DNA of 64,000 bases from positions 60,897,463-60,961,462 of the forward strand of contig OZ024833.1 in the NCBI GenBank assembly GCA_964016985.1, read 5' to 3'. The notes below the pieces were generated by a model, which was given only the letters and a program-made list of their open reading frames with translations, searched no databases and was not told the origin of the DNA. Both the position numbers and the translations under genes were made by a program. Position 1 is the first letter of the stretch. Each line of letters starts with the position of its first letter. The DNA is from Anodontia alba. Taxonomy: Eukaryota; Mollusca; Bivalvia; Lucinida; Lucinidae. Of the stretch, positions 23,543 through 35,561 are shown in pieces.

Positions 23543-23834
23543 CAAGGAGTCTTGGTAGAAGAGTCCTCTCGACATGAATGGGTTAAAGTCCAATTCAAGG
23601 ATACAGTTGACATTCAGTGTCAGGCCCAGTTTTTTTTTATTTTATTTATTTTATTTCATTTTATTGTTATTATTTTTTTTTGTTGAAAATATCAGTCATT
23701 TATTTGCTAAATTTGCCTCCAGCTTGCAAAGAGCTGATGGACGTGTGAGCAGTGAGGTTGAGATCATTTTCTGGACAAACTCAGCAGATGACGGCTTAGT
23801 GATTTTTTTGGTAATCTTTCCTACATTCATTTTT

Positions 23835-24042
23835 TTAACCCTTGTCCTGCTGAACCCGGATATACCCTGCCTTTGCAAACAGTGTAGATCCAGATCAGTT
23901 GGCTTCTGAAGAAGCCAGCTGATCTGGATCTGCACTGTTTGCCATTAAGTATGTGAATTTATAGCAACAATCTGGTAATCTGATTGGCTGAAAATTAGAA
24001 ATGGGAGTGGCATCTTAATTTACTCAGCAGGACAAGGGTTAA
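23835..24042 (+). mobile_element. MITE A8
   Basis: Complete, TTAA both sides. Confidence 0.9.
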
Positions 24043-24894
24043 TAATAAGAATTCAGGAGAGGAGTACTTGTTCATGCTTGGACAATATCTTTTTTTTAGT
24101 TTCTTCATATGACATATATATTGTGGGTGCTTATTAGAATCACTGTGACTTGACAAGGCTATTTAAATGAGGATTGAGTACCCATAACGTGTCCTTATAT
24201 ACAGGGGCAGTAATCTAAAGACTCAGAAATTGCCAAACAGTGCTTTCATAGGGGTATGAACAGTAATTAAGTCAAATACGGTAATCCAGTTGTTTTTTTT
24301 ATGCCCCCAGCATTTGAAGAATGGTGGAAAGGGCATATATTGTTACCCCTGTCCATGCATCTGTCTATCTGTCAGTCCGACTCCATACACGTCCAAGATG
24401 GCGTTAACAATTTGTGTTTAAGTTTTCTTAATTGATCATAACTGCTACAGCTTTTCATTTAAAACTTTCATATTTGGTCAACACTTTTCATGGGGTAAAG
24501 GCTTGCCATTGCTTAGTCCTCACCCTTGGTTTGACTATTCATTTAAGGTCCTACCTAATGCAGGTTGGCATTAGCAATTTGCGTATAAGGTTTCTTAATT
24601 ATATCTCAGGCATAAAAAGTCTGTCGAGGTGTATATAGTTTTCGCTTTTCCGTTCGTCCATTCGTTGGTTCATTCATCAGTTTGTTTGTTTGTCTTTCCA
24701 TCACATTCTTGGATACCAGGGTCAAAGTTTTTGTGTCAAAGTTTATAAGATCTTATATTATAAAGACTTTTTGATGGATTTCATGTATATTTGGCATAAT
24801 GGTGGATATAGGTCTCAAGTTTTACTCCCATCCCCACAAGTTTATATAGCTACATTAGCAAGACCCTAAAATGAATTTCATGTATATTTGGCAT

Positions 24895-25129
24895 GGGTCG
24901 GCAACATTCTTTCGTGGAGATTGATCATGAAATATTTTCCATGGTCATTCTCTCCCTTCCGCTGATTCAAGAAGGGCAGTTGTCAGTTTCTGGCGAAAGA
25001 ATGTGCACAATACTGGTTAACCGCTTAGAGGACTAAGCCTGCCCAGTAAATGTGTGGTTAGGTAAACTGACCACGCTTGACATGACCCCATTGGGTTGAC
25101 TGGGCCGTAAAACCTCAACACAAACAAAA
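24895..25129 (+). mobile_element. SINE family 1, 5'-truncated copy
   Basis: Lacks the A and B boxes; begins GGGTCGGCAACATTCTTTCG. Perfect duplication ATATTTGGCAT on both sides. Confidence 0.9.
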
Positions 25130-25462
25130 ATATTTGGCATGATAGTAGATATTGGTCTAAAGTTTTACTCAGTGTCATCCCCAACCCAGGGTCTGACCTT
25201 GAATTTCATGTATATTTGACATGATGGTAGATATAGGTCTAGAGTTTTACTCAGAACAATCCCCACCCTGGGTGTGACCCAGACTTAGAATTTTCATTTA
25301 AAAGTCAGAATGTTTGCATTTAAGTTTATATAGCTATATAATCAAGACTTTTGATGAATTTCATTTATACATGTATTTAGCATGATGGTAGATATACAAG
25401 GGGAGTTCAATAAGTTCGTATAACTCGGGTTTTATCTCACAGATTGGAAGATGGTCTCAACA

Positions 25463-25990
25463 TTATTTTTCAATATAATTCCCTTTTACTTCAATGCATT
25501 TGGCCCACTTTTCTTTTAAGCAGTCTATGCCTTTGAAATAAAAGTCATCTATTTGGTCCTCAAACCAAGCCTCTGTAGCAGCCTTGAGCTCATCATCGTC
25601 CCGAAATCTCATTCCACGCAAGTGGGACTTCAAATTTCGAAACAGATAATAATCACTTGGGGCCAGGTCTGGACTGTATGGCGGGTGATTTAACTGCTCG
25701 AACTTGCACTCACGAATAGCTGCTTGTGCATCTCTGGACTTGTGCACAGGGGCATTATCATGCAAAAGAAGGACACCAGCAGCTAGCTTTCCCTTTCGTT
25801 TTTCTTTAATAGCATCCCTTAATTGTTTAATGACATTGGCATAGTATTCTCCTGTAATTGAAGTACCAGCAGGCTTGTAATCTATCAATATAATCCCTTT
25901 GGAGTCCCAAAACACCGTGGCCATTACCTTGCTGGCTGATGGTTGGGTACGAAATTATTTAGGTGGGGGGAGCCAGGGTGCTTCCATTGC
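25463..25990 (-). pseudogene. Mariner 2 transposase, C-terminal part
   Basis: Open from VMATVFWDSKGIILIDYKP through LLHDNAPVHKSRDAQAAIRE to NHPPYSPDLAPSDYYLFRNL and the end. The second and third catalytic Asp are spaced 34 residues apart (D,D34D mariner). Just upstream (25925-25990) a frameshift in a C run and a stop break the KHPGSPPPK region. Confidence 0.9.
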
Positions 25991-26000
25991 ATGGACTCCT

Positions 26001-28485
26001 TTTAGCTCACCTGAGCTGAAAGCTCAAGGTGAGCTTTTGTGATCACTCACCGTCCGTCGTCGTCGTCTGTACGTCCGTCCGTCCGTCCACAATCTTTAAA
26101 CAACATCTCCTCCTAAACCACTGATTGGATTTTGATCAAACTTCACAGGAATGATCCTTGGTTGGTCCTCTTTCCAAGTTGTTCAAATGGTTCCAGTCCA
26201 TTGCATATCTAGATCACAGGAGCTAAAAATAGATTTTTTAACTAAAAACTTAAAAAATCTTCTTGTCAGAAACCACAGGACCGATTTCAATATAATTTTG
26301 CAGAAATGTTCCTTTGGTGATCCTCTACCAAGATTGTTCAAGCCATTCAGATTCGTCAAAAAACATGGCCGCCAGGGGTGCGGGGCTTATTTTCCCTATG
26401 TATCTATATAGAAAACTTTAAAAATCTTCTTGTCAGAAACCACTAGACCGATTTCAATGTAATTTTGCAGAAATGTTCCTTTGGTGATCCTCTACCAAGA
26501 TTGTTCAAGCCATTTGGATTTGTCAAAAAACATGGCCGCCAGGGGGGCGGGGCTTATTTTCCCTATGTATCTATATAGAAAACTTTAAAAATCTTCTTGT
26601 CCGAAACCACTGGACCGATTTCCATATAATTTTGCAGAAATGTTCCTTCGGTGATCCTCTACCAAGATTGTTCAAGCCATTTGGATTCGTCAAAAAACAT
26701 GGCTGCTAGGGGGCGGGGCTTATTTTCTCCATATATCTATATAGAAAACTTTAAAAATCTTCTTGTCAGAAACCGCAGGACTGATTTCCATATAATTTTG
26801 CAGAAATGTTCCTTTGGTGATCCTCTACCAAGATTGTTCAGGCCATTTGGATTCGTCAAAAAACATGGCCGCCAGGGGGCGGGGCTTATTTTCCCTATAT
26901 ATCTATATAGAAAACTTTAAAAATCTTCTTGTCCGAAACCTCTGGTCCGATTTCAATATAATTTTGCAAAAATGTTCCTTTAGTGATCCTCTACCAAGAT
27001 TGTTCAAGCCATTTGGATTCGTCAAAAAACATGGCCGCCAGGGGGCGGGGCTTAATTTCCCTATATATCTATATAGAAAACTTTAAAAATCTTCTTGTCA
27101 GAAACCACTGGACCGATTTCCATATAATTTTGCAGAAATGTTCCTTTGCTGATCCTCTACCAAGATTGTTCAAGCCGCCGTATATATATATATATTGAAA
27201 AATGTAAAAATCTTCTTGTCCGAAACCACTGGACCGATTTCCATATAATTTTGCAGAAATGTTCCTTTGGTGATCCTCTACCAAGATTGTTCAAGCCATT
27301 TGGATTTGTCAAAAAACATGGCCACCAGAGGGCAGAGCTTATTTTCCCTATAAATCTATATAGAAAAATTTGAAAATCTTCTTGTCCAAAACCACTGGAC
27401 TTACTTCAATATAATTTTGCAAAAATGTTCCTTTGGTGATCCTCTACCAAGATTGTTTAAGCCATTTGGATTCGTCAAAAAACATGGCTGCCAGGGGGTG
27501 GGGCTTATTTTCCCTGTATATCTATATAGAAAACTTTAAAATCTTCTTGTCAGAACCACTGGACCGATTTCCATATAATTTTGTAGAAATGTTCCTTTAG
27601 TGATCCTTTACCAAGATTGTTCGAGTCATTTGGATTTGTCAAAAAACATGGCTGCCAGGGGGCAGGGCTTATTTTCCCTATATATAGAAAAATGTAAAAA
27701 TCATCTTGTCTCAAACCACTGGACCGATTTCCATATAATTTTGCAGAAATGTTCTTTTGGTGATCCTCTACCAAGATTGTTCAAGCCGTTTGGATTTGTC
27801 AAAAAACATTGCCGCCAGGGGCTGAGGGCTTATTTTCCCTTTATATGTATCTATATAGAAAACTTTAAAAATCTTCTTGGCAGAAACCAATGGACCAATT
27901 TCAATATAACTTGGAAGGAATGTGTCTTTGGTCACCCTCTTCCAAGGTTGTTCAAGCCATCATGATTCGTCAAAAAATATGGCTGCAAGGTGTGGGGCTT
28001 ATTTTCCCTATATATCTATATAGAAAACTTGAAGAAAAATCTTCTTGTTTTCCCTATATATCTAAATAGAAACTTTAAAAATCTTCTTGTCAGAAACCAC
28101 TGAATAGATTTCAATATAGCTTGGCAGGAATGTTCCTTTGGTGACCCTCTACTAAGTTTGTTCAAGCTGTCATGATTCGTCAAAAAACATGGCCGTTAGG
28201 GCGTAGGGCTTTATAGCTATATAAAACTTTTTAAACCACTGGACCAATTTCAATATAACTTGGCAGAAATGTTCCTTTGGTGACCCTCTTTTAAGATTCA
28301 GTTCAAGTTGTCAAGATTTGTAAAAAAACATGGCCGGGGGTGTGGTGGAGGGGGGTGGGGTTGGTTAGTGCTATAAAGTTTATACGAAAATCCTAGAGCA
28401 GTGAACTTGGCTGAAACTTCAACAGTAAATATGCAAATCTGTTTGGTCAGGTGAGCGATATAGGACCATCATGGTCCTCTTGTTT
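26001..28485 (+). mobile_element. HINE/pearl-like tandem-repeat element 3, inside mariner 2
   Basis: The head hairpin AGCTCACCTGAGCTGAAAGC then AAGGTGAGCT is followed by GTCCGTCCGTCCGTCC. About 13 tandem units of 167 bp follow (anchor AACATGGCCGCCAGGGGGCG at about 26361, 26528, 26695, 26862, 27028). The tail has CAGGTGAGCG, the hairpin AGGACCATCATGGTCCT and CTTGTTT. It interrupts mariner 2 inside a TTT. Open frames across it are a by-product of repetition. Confidence 0.78.
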
Positions 28486-29020
28486 AATATCTGGGTCCCA
28501 GTGGTGAAGCCAAGTTTCATCTCCTGTTACAAGACGAGTGTGAAAGTCTTCTGGATTGGCATTGTACACTTCCAGAAGTTCTTGACTTGACTTCATCCTT
28601 TGCTGACGATCTTGCATGTTCAGGTTTCTGGGTACCCACCTGGCAGATACTTTTGACATGCCTAAATGTTCATGGATTATAGTGTAAACACTTCTATTAG
28701 AAATACCACATTCTGAAGCAAGATCGGCAACTTTGATTCGGCGTTTGTTTAGCACAAGTCTCTCAAAAGGGTCGATCATCTCCTGGCTGATGACATCAGC
28801 AGGGGGACCTGGCCTTGGATCATCTTCTAAGGAGTCTCACCCACGTTTAAATTCTGCTGACCACTTTGCCATTGTGGAATACTTTGGGCTACTATCATCA
28901 TACACATCAGCCATGCGCCAATGGATTTCTTTGGCCTTTGCACCCTCCTTAGTGAGGAACTTTATGACTGCTCTGAACTCAATATTCTGACTTTCTATTT
29001 TTGCCTGTGGGTATAGGTTT
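28486..29020 (-). pseudogene. Mariner 2 transposase, N-terminal part
   Basis: The - strand reads VIKFLTKEGAKAKEIHWRMA then DVYDDSSPKYSTMAKWSAEF, KRG, a TGA stop (CGA to TGA decay is likely), DSLEDDPRPGPPADV, the second helix-turn-helix VADLASECGISNRSVYTIIH, and LVTGDETWLHHWDPDIK with the first catalytic Asp. It breaks at the tandem-repeat insertion. Confidence 0.88.
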
Positions 29021-29674
29021 TCAAACTAAAAGTAAGAGCAAAAAATATACGTGTTGACTGAACGGCTGTTATCATTCAACTGACAAAGGTTTACACTGCA
29101 CAAAAATGAAATAAAAAAATCTTGAATTGTATAGAAAAATACCGAGTTCTACAAACTTATTGAACTACCCTCGTAGGTTTAAAGTTTTACTCAGAGAAAT
29201 TCCCGTCCTGGGGTGTGACCTTGAAGTCAAGCTCACAGAATAAGAATTTTCATATGATAGTCACATTTTTTGCATGAAAGTTTACATAGCTATATTATCA
29301 AGATCCTTCGATTGATTTTATTGATATTTGGCATGATGCTACATGTATATATAAGTCTAAAGTTTTTCTCAGCGCCATCCCTAAGCTTGGGCATGGCTTT
29401 TAGATCAGGGTCACAGACTTAAATTTTCTATACAAATGTCAAAGTTTTGCTTATATCATAAAGACTCTGATTGATTTCACTGGTATTTGTTATAGTGATA
29501 GTTATAGCTCTAAAGTTTTATCTAGTATGATCCCTGTACTCATGCCTTACCTTTGAGGTCAAGGTCATGGGGTCATGGGCTTCACCTAATGTGTAACTAA
29601 ATTCTTACAATGTTGTATTAATATAGCATATAACTGCCGTCTTCAGAGTCAAAGATACATACTTTGCGCTTTTT

Positions 29675-31269
29675 AGCTCGCCTGAACAATGTTCAGGAAG
29701 AGCTATTGTACTACCCCCGGCGTTGGCGTTGGAGTCCACAAATGTTAACGTTTTCGTTAAAGTTTTTAAGACCTCATTATTTCCTAACCCTATCACGGAT
29801 TTGATTCATCTTTGGTATAATGATACATATTGGTCCAAAGTTTTGCACAGTACCATCCCCACCACTCTAGGTCATGTTAAGGTCAAGGTCACAGACTTAG
29901 AATTTTCATGTTAAAATTTTATGTCTAATTTTTTAGGATCTCATTACTTCTACACTAGCCGGCCTCGGTGGCTCAGTTGGATGCGCCGTCCGACTGGAGA
30001 CCAGGAGGTCGCGGGTTCAACCCCCGCCAAGGTCGGCAACATTCTTTCGTGGAGATTGATCATGAAATATTTTCTACGGTCATTCTCTCCCTTCCGCTGA
30101 TTCAAGAAGGGCAGTTGTCAGTTTCTGGCGAAAGAATGTGCACAATACTGGTTAACCGCTTAGAGGACTAAGCCTGCCCAGTAAACGTGTGGTTAGGTAA
30201 ACTGACCGCGCTCGACATGACCCCATTGGGTTGACTGGGCCGTAAAACCTCAACACAAACTTCTACACTAAATGATGGATTTTGTTCCTATTTGGTATTA
30301 TGATAGACACTGGTCAAAAGTTTTTATCAGCACCATCAGCACTCATGACTGTGACCTTGAGGTTGAGGTCACAGACTTTGAATTTAAATGTTAAAGTTTT
30401 GGTTAAAGTTTTTAAGACCTCATTATTTCCTAACCTTATCACCGACTTGATTCATCTTTGGTATGATGATACATATTGGTGCAAAATTTTGCGCAGTACC
30501 ATCCCCACCACTCTAGGTCATGTCAAGGTCAGGGTCACAGACTTAGAATTTAAATATTAAAGGTTTCGTTAAATTTTTTAAGACCTCATTATTTCCTAAC
30601 CCTATCACCGATTTAATTTATCTTTGGTATGATGATACATAGTGGTCCAAAATTTTGTGCAGTACCATCCCCAACACCTTAGATCAAGTTAAGGTCACAG
30701 ACTTAATGTTTCATGTTAAAATTTTACGTCAAAATTTTTAGGATCTCATTACTACTAAACTAAATGATTGATTTAGTTCCTATTTGGTATTATGATAGAT
30801 ACTGGTCAAAAGTTTTCATCAGCACCATCAGCCCTCATGACCATGACCTTGAGGTTGATGTCACAGACTTAGAATTTAAATGTTAAAGTTTTTGTTAAAG
30901 TTTTTAAGACCTCATTCAATCCTAACCTTGTCACAGATTTGATTCATCTTTTGTATGATGATACATGTTGGTCCAAATTTTTACCCAGTACCAATATCCA
31001 CCACCCTAGGTTATGTCAAGGTCAAGGTCACAGACTTAGAATTTTGATGTTAAAATTTTACGCCAAAGTTTTTTAGGATCTCATTACTTCTAAACTACAT
31101 GATGGATTTAGTTCCTATTTGGTATAAAGACAGATACTGTCCCCCCACCCCCTCCCATACCCCACACACACCCAGGTCATGTCAAAATCAAGGTCACGGA
31201 CTTAGAATTTTCCAGAAACAAAATGTGCAATATCAGGCGAGCTATCCTATCTGGCAACAGGTCTTGTTA
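29675..31269 (+). mobile_element. HINE/pearl-like tandem-repeat element 4
   Basis: The head AGCTCGCCTGAACAATGTTC then AGGAAGAGCT is a hairpin. The units contain CCTCATTATTTCCTAACC and AGGTCAAGGTCACAGACTT. The tail has CAGGCGAGCT (inverse of the head) and ends GGTCTTGTT. It is interrupted by a SINE at 29958-30258. Confidence 0.65.
29958..30258 (+). mobile_element. SINE family 1, full copy
   Basis: Almost identical to the 12902 copy. Duplication ACTTCTACACTA on both sides. It is inserted in HINE-like element 4. Confidence 0.93.
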
Positions 31270-32224
31270 AAAAGAGGCGGTAGCGCTGGTTGGGGGTAAA
31301 AATTGTGTCCACACTGGACACTTTGTCTAGTTGATCATAACTACTAAATCTTTTCAGTTGCAACTTTTCATATTTGGTCAAAATCTTCCTTGGGGTAAAG
31401 CCTTCCCATTGCATGTTCCCCGCCAGTCAGTTTGACCTTTTAGGTAGGTCAAGGTCATAGTTAGTTTGCAATTTGCATTTAAGAATTTGTAATTGATCAT
31501 AACTAATAACATCTCTTCAGTTACAGCTTTTGTATTTGGTCATCTTCCTTTGGGTAAGGCAATTACATTGCCTTTTTCACACCAATAAGTTTGACATTTT
31601 AGGTAGGTCAAGGTCATAGCTATTTATCAATTTGCGTTTTAGCTTTTGCAATTGATCATAACTAATACAATACTTTTCAGTAACAGCTTTCATATTTATG
31701 TCCCCGCCATTGGAAGTATAGTGGAAAGGGCATATAGTGTTACTCAAGTCCGTCCGTCTCTGTCCGTGTCCGAGATGGCATTAGCAATTTGCTTTGAAGA
31801 TTTTCCGGTGTTAGCAATTTGCGTTAAAGCTTTCTTCAGGTGGGGGCATATGTGACCTTTGGACACATTTCTAGTTTTTTTTTTTTTTTTTTTTTCACCA
31901 ATACATAGCTTTACCAAGGCAATTCAAATGAGTACCCACATTTTGAAACAAAATATCAATAAAATCTTATACTGAATATTCATTTTATCTGTACTTTTTT
32001 TTTCTCCCACAAAATATCCTGTGCTGACTTTGTAGACTCGATATTTATGGTTATTTGTGAAAAGACAAGTTAACTAGAATTTAATGTAAATCTCACTTGT
32101 TAGAGTGATCATATTAATGAAGAGATAGAGAATATCTACTGACATGAATTTCTTGGTAACAGTCTTTTGCAACAAAATCAATCCTACTCCTTAGCTCCAG
32201 ATAAGGCGATTTTCCATCCAAGAA

Positions 32225-32375
32225 GTATGGATATTTTTCTTAATTCTCCACAAAAATACATGTTGTAGGTACTCATTAGAAGCACCTATGTGAGACACTT
32301 CAAATGAGTACCCACAACATATGTTTTTGTGGAGAAATAAGAGAAATTTTTATTTGCATACACATTTTATGTAGA
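32225..32375. mobile_element. MITE E copy
   Basis: Hairpin TACATGTTGTAGGTACTCAT / ATGAGTACCCACAACATATG. Confidence 0.68.
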
Positions 32376-32550
32376 GCTACATGCCTGTTAAGAAATCTGG
32401 CTGTTTCACACGCAAAATCAATGAAAAATGCCAGCCAAATTATCTGCTTCCCATGTTTTTATATCCCGTATTGATCTCATCCAGTCTTTTACCCAATGGC
32501 CTAAAGAAAACCATCAATTTCGGAAGATTGATCTCACTTATTGTACACCT

Positions 32551-32765
32551 TATTAGCCTTTACCGCTCTCTTGGCAGATTCAGCAGACGACAATTTGAAA
32601 TATTTTTCTTATTTTTTCCCATAAAATAGACTTTGACATTTCATGCAAATTGGGAGACAATTTGCATGAAATGTCAGAAGTCTATTTTCTGGGGAAGAAA
32701 AAAAAAAAAAAAAAAAAATCAGAATGTCGTTTGCTGACATTTTTACCCAGCATGCTAAGTGTTAA
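32551..32765. mobile_element. MITE D2
   Basis: TTAGCCTTTACCGCTCTCTT to CCCAGCATGCTAAGTGTTAA, inverse orientation of D1. A long A run follows the hairpin. Confidence 0.78.
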
Positions 32766-33254
32766 CTTGGTTTGTCTGTTTAAACCATGTAATTAGCTTG
32801 ATTTTCTTAGAAACTGTTTTGTAGCAGTTATCGATGACAAGTTGCTTTTTCAAGATTGCTAAATGAATTTATTGAAAACTTATCCTCTTGGTTGGTAATA
32901 TCTTCTGTGTCAATCTTTAATCAGTTGAATTTAAATATTTGCAGACAACTTTTTAGAATTTTTTTTTTTGATATTTTTCATAGAAAACTCAGAAAATTGG
33001 ACTTCAAATTCCATGCTAGAAGACAGCATGAAATGTCAGGTCCTGTTTATAGGTAAAATTCAGAAAAAAAAAAAGAATCAAAAAGATGTGTACTTATTTG
33101 TCATGCTTGTCATCTGTATATTTCTTGGCTGCATGCTATGGGTTTAAATTGTTCCAATAGTGGAAGTGATTGTTGCAGCAATATTGTTAGATAATTGATA
33201 GATATTCGGTCTTTCTGTAGAAGCAGTATCATATCATAGATCTTATGAGCTGCA

Positions 33255-33450
33255 ACATGAGAAATCCTACCTTCTGACTTGCTACGAATTCAGACTCAAA
33301 TCAGCATGCGTATTCACATTGATCAGTCAATATTGTCCTCAAGAAGAAACTTTGCATCCTTGGCTATCCAGATTGTGCCCAGTGAAGACTTTGATCAGAC
33401 TGTGCAAATGTGCAGGCTGATCTAAATCTTCGCTGGATGCACATGTATGA
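33255..33450. repeat. Dispersed repeat, related partial copy
   Basis: CTTTGATCAGACTGTGCAAA then TGCAGGCTGATCTAAATCTT matches the middle of the 1-230 repeat. Confidence 0.5.
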
Positions 33451-33599
33451 AGGTACATTTTCTGCTGTTGCTGTTCATTATGAAAATTGAACAATTGCCT
33501 ATATATATATATATGAACAAAAAAAGCTGTAGCCAGGGTCATAATGCTTTTGCCTATGCTTACTCAGCATAGTGCTTACTCAGCATAGCTCTAGATATC

Positions 33600-33750
33600 A
33601 TAATAACCCAAAGTTTTGAGACACATGGGCCTGAGCAAATAGTGTAGACCCAGATCATATGATGCAGAATGCAGGGTTTGATCAGGGTCTACAATGTTTG
33701 CCACTTATTCAGCAGTTTTCAGACAGATCAGCAGGTAGTAATATGGTTTT
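33600..33750. mobile_element. MITE H4, partial
   Basis: AACCCAAAGTTTTGAGACAC and the palindrome AAATAGTGTAGACCCAGATC / GATCAGGGTCTACAATGTTT. The right half is lost. Confidence 0.6.
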
Positions 33751-34194
33751 GTTCAAATTTTATAAAAGTAAGGCAAGGATTTAAAGAAATTGATTTACTT
33801 TTAAGGGAGATAACTATATCAGAAGGGGTCTACTCTAAAAGGAAAGAACTTGCTTACCCCTTTACCTCGTACTGTAAACTAAACAGGAAGTCACAAAAGT
33901 TGTCTCCCTTGTTAACAGTGATAATTTGTTAGGGGTATCCAGTCCCCTTAAAGTCTCCATATTCTTCAAAAATAGACATTTTGTTATCCAAGACAGGTTT
34001 AATAAATTGATACATGGTATTAATATAATCCTAAAATGTGGCGCCTGACAGCCTGTAAAATTTCAGTTAGTCTCTCGATCTTGAAATGAAATGATTTTTG
34101 AAATGAAATGATTTTTTATCGTATCTCTGAATAAATGTTGCCAACATTAATTCAGAGATAGGATAAAAAAAAAATCATTTCTTTTTTGATTCAG

Positions 34195-34272
34195 TTCTGG
34201 TAGAAACAGAAAAAATACAAAAACATTCCCCCTCTACTCTTACCTGCTTCAAGGATAGCTGGCCTTGCCCAA
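34195..34272 (-). mobile_element. SINE family 2 fragment, reverse strand
   Basis: CATTCCCCCTCTACTCTTAC then CTGCTTCAAGGATAGCTGGCC is the reverse complement of the middle of family 2. It abuts a LINE fragment and is the only retroelement piece recognised on the - strand. Confidence 0.75.
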
Positions 34273-34895
34273 ATCGAGGAATGTGTCAGGAGGCTCTTGA
34301 CTTGGAAAGAAGCAATGGAGGAGAAAGGACTGAGAGTAAATGCAGGAAAGACAAAGATCATGGTCTGTGGAACAGGCCTGGACCTCCTGCAGAGTTCAGG
34401 CAAGTTTCCATGCGCAGTCTGTCTCACTGGAGTGGGCAGCAACAGCATCTTCTGCAATGGCTGCAAGCACTGGGTGCACAAGAAATGCAGTGGGCTCAAG
34501 CGCTTGACAAAGGACCCTGATTACAGATGTACATGGTGCCAGGGAACTGCACGCCCCTTGGACGGCAGACCACAGAGGGAAGTCCTAGTTGGACGTGACA
34601 AGCTGGAAGTGGTAGCATCCTTTTGCTACCTAGGAGACATGCTCCCACTCAGCATTTGATGGCTGTGAATTTTCAACCACAACACATATGAAAACCCCCT
34701 GGAGGAAGTTCAAGGAGCTGCTACCAGTGGAAGCTCTTGGCTGTCAACCCTCATGATAGACATACCTGGAGATCTGGTGTGAGATCTGCCATGCGAGCAG
34801 CAAAAAAGTCAGCTTCCTGGAAGGGGGCCCACTGATATGTATGTTGTCCCTGTACCTGCATGTTAATCAAAAATCCGATGATGATGATTATGATT
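34273..34895 (+). pseudogene. Non-LTR retrotransposon (LINE) fragment with RT end and PHD-like finger
   Basis: The frame reads TWKEAMEEKGLRVNAGKTKI, a reverse transcriptase palm/thumb block. Then comes a C4HC3 zinc finger (CAVC...CNGC....H..C...CTWC at about 34418-34538), then the RT C-terminal block DKLEVVASFCYLGDML. After 34660 the frame is lost and sequence is deleted, resuming near the 3' end (GGGCCCACTGATATGTATGT, CCTGTACCTGCATGTTAATC) with a (GATGAT)n tail. The family is common in invertebrate genomes; the exact clade is uncertain. It is a dead, internally deleted copy. Confidence 0.8.
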
Positions 34896-35119
34896 ACCAT
34901 ACCACTGTTTTTGGAGAGAAATAAGAAAACTATCAGAACTTTATGGTTGAAATAAAAACAAGTGCCTTATCAGAAGCAATGACTATTGAAGATCCTGCCA
35001 TGTCTGTGCAAATATTTGCAATTCACGTATAAGAAGAATTGAGTTTTTCAAAGGACTCCTAAAATTTATTGATATTTTACTTGTTCCATGTGTATTGGAA
35101 TGGCAAGAAACTTGAGACC

Positions 35120-35317
35120 TTAACCCTTGTCCTGCTGAAACTGGATAAACCCTGCTTTTGCAAACAATGTAGATCCAGATCAGTTGGCTTCTAAGAATCT
35201 GCACTGTTTGTCATTAAGTATTCAAATTTATATCAACAACCTGAATCAAGTAATATGATTGGCTGAAAATTAGATGTGGACGTGGTATCTTGAGTTATTC
35301 AGCATGACAAGGATTAA
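35120..35317 (+). mobile_element. MITE A9, palindrome mostly deleted
   Basis: Ends present; the centre is shortened to TTGGCTTCTAAGAATCTGCA. It shares its right TTAA with a family D MITE. Confidence 0.8.
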
Positions 35318-35530
35318 CAATTACCATGCTGTAGGCAAATTTAACAGATACAACAGATATTTTTCTTATTTTCTTAGAAAACAGGATTTGACACTTCATG
35401 AAAATTGTCTCCTAAGCCTTCGGAGACAATTTGCATGGAGTGGGAAGTCCTATTTTCTAGGAAAAACACAGTAAGAAAAATATTTCAGAATGTTGTCTGC
35501 TGAAGTTTTTACCCAGCATGTAAAGTACCA
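35314..35530. mobile_element. MITE D3
   Basis: Hairpin TAGAAAACAGGATTTGACAC / GGAAGTCCTATTTTCTAGG. Right end CCCAGCATGTAAAGTACC. It abuts MITE A9 at a shared TTAA. Confidence 0.72.
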
Positions 35531-35561
35531 TTTATAATAGCTCCCAATAAAGGAGTGTTTT

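Larger units (their letters stand above)
25397..29173 (-). mobile_element. Mariner element 2, decayed, split by a tandem-repeat element
   Basis: Left end CAAGGGGAGTTCAATAAGTT and right end AACTTATTGAACTACCCTCG are inverted repeats flanked by TA (25395-25396 and 29174-29175). The host sequence GATGGTAGATATAGGTCTAA seen elsewhere in the same repeat array shows the empty site. Removing the insert (26001-28485) leaves about 1.29 kb, a full mariner length. Confidence 0.92.
24299..31890 (+). mobile_element. Compound HINE/pearl-like element 5 (outer array)
   Basis: The head TATGCCCCCAGCATTTGAAG then GGGCATATA is followed by CTGTCAGTCCG. Unit motifs AATTGATCATAACT and CATATTTGGTCAA recur at 24430-24490 and again at 31330-31690. 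The units with GGCATGATGGTAGATATAGG host mariner 2. The tail GGGGGCATATGTGACC (about 31845) inverts the head and ends TTCTAGTTTT. A second head-like segment (TATGTCCCCGCCATTGGAAG, 31697) means two elements may be fused. It contains SINE 24895, mariner 2 and element 4. Confidence 0.5.

Noticed and set aside
26041..26095. GTCCGTCCGTCC runs as a microsatellite of separate interest
   Set aside because: They recur at the same place in each tandem-repeat element and are part of its head.
26151..27965. Overlapping open frames with recurring text such as LVRNHRTDFNIILQKCSFGD
   Set aside because: They follow a 167 bp tandem unit, not a multiple of three, so the same text reappears in rotating frames. 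No start, splice or domain logic; this is repeat DNA.
33669..33932. 87-codon ORF without obvious repeat content
   Set aside because: No family resemblance, AT-rich intronic position, overlaps a decayed MITE; most likely chance.
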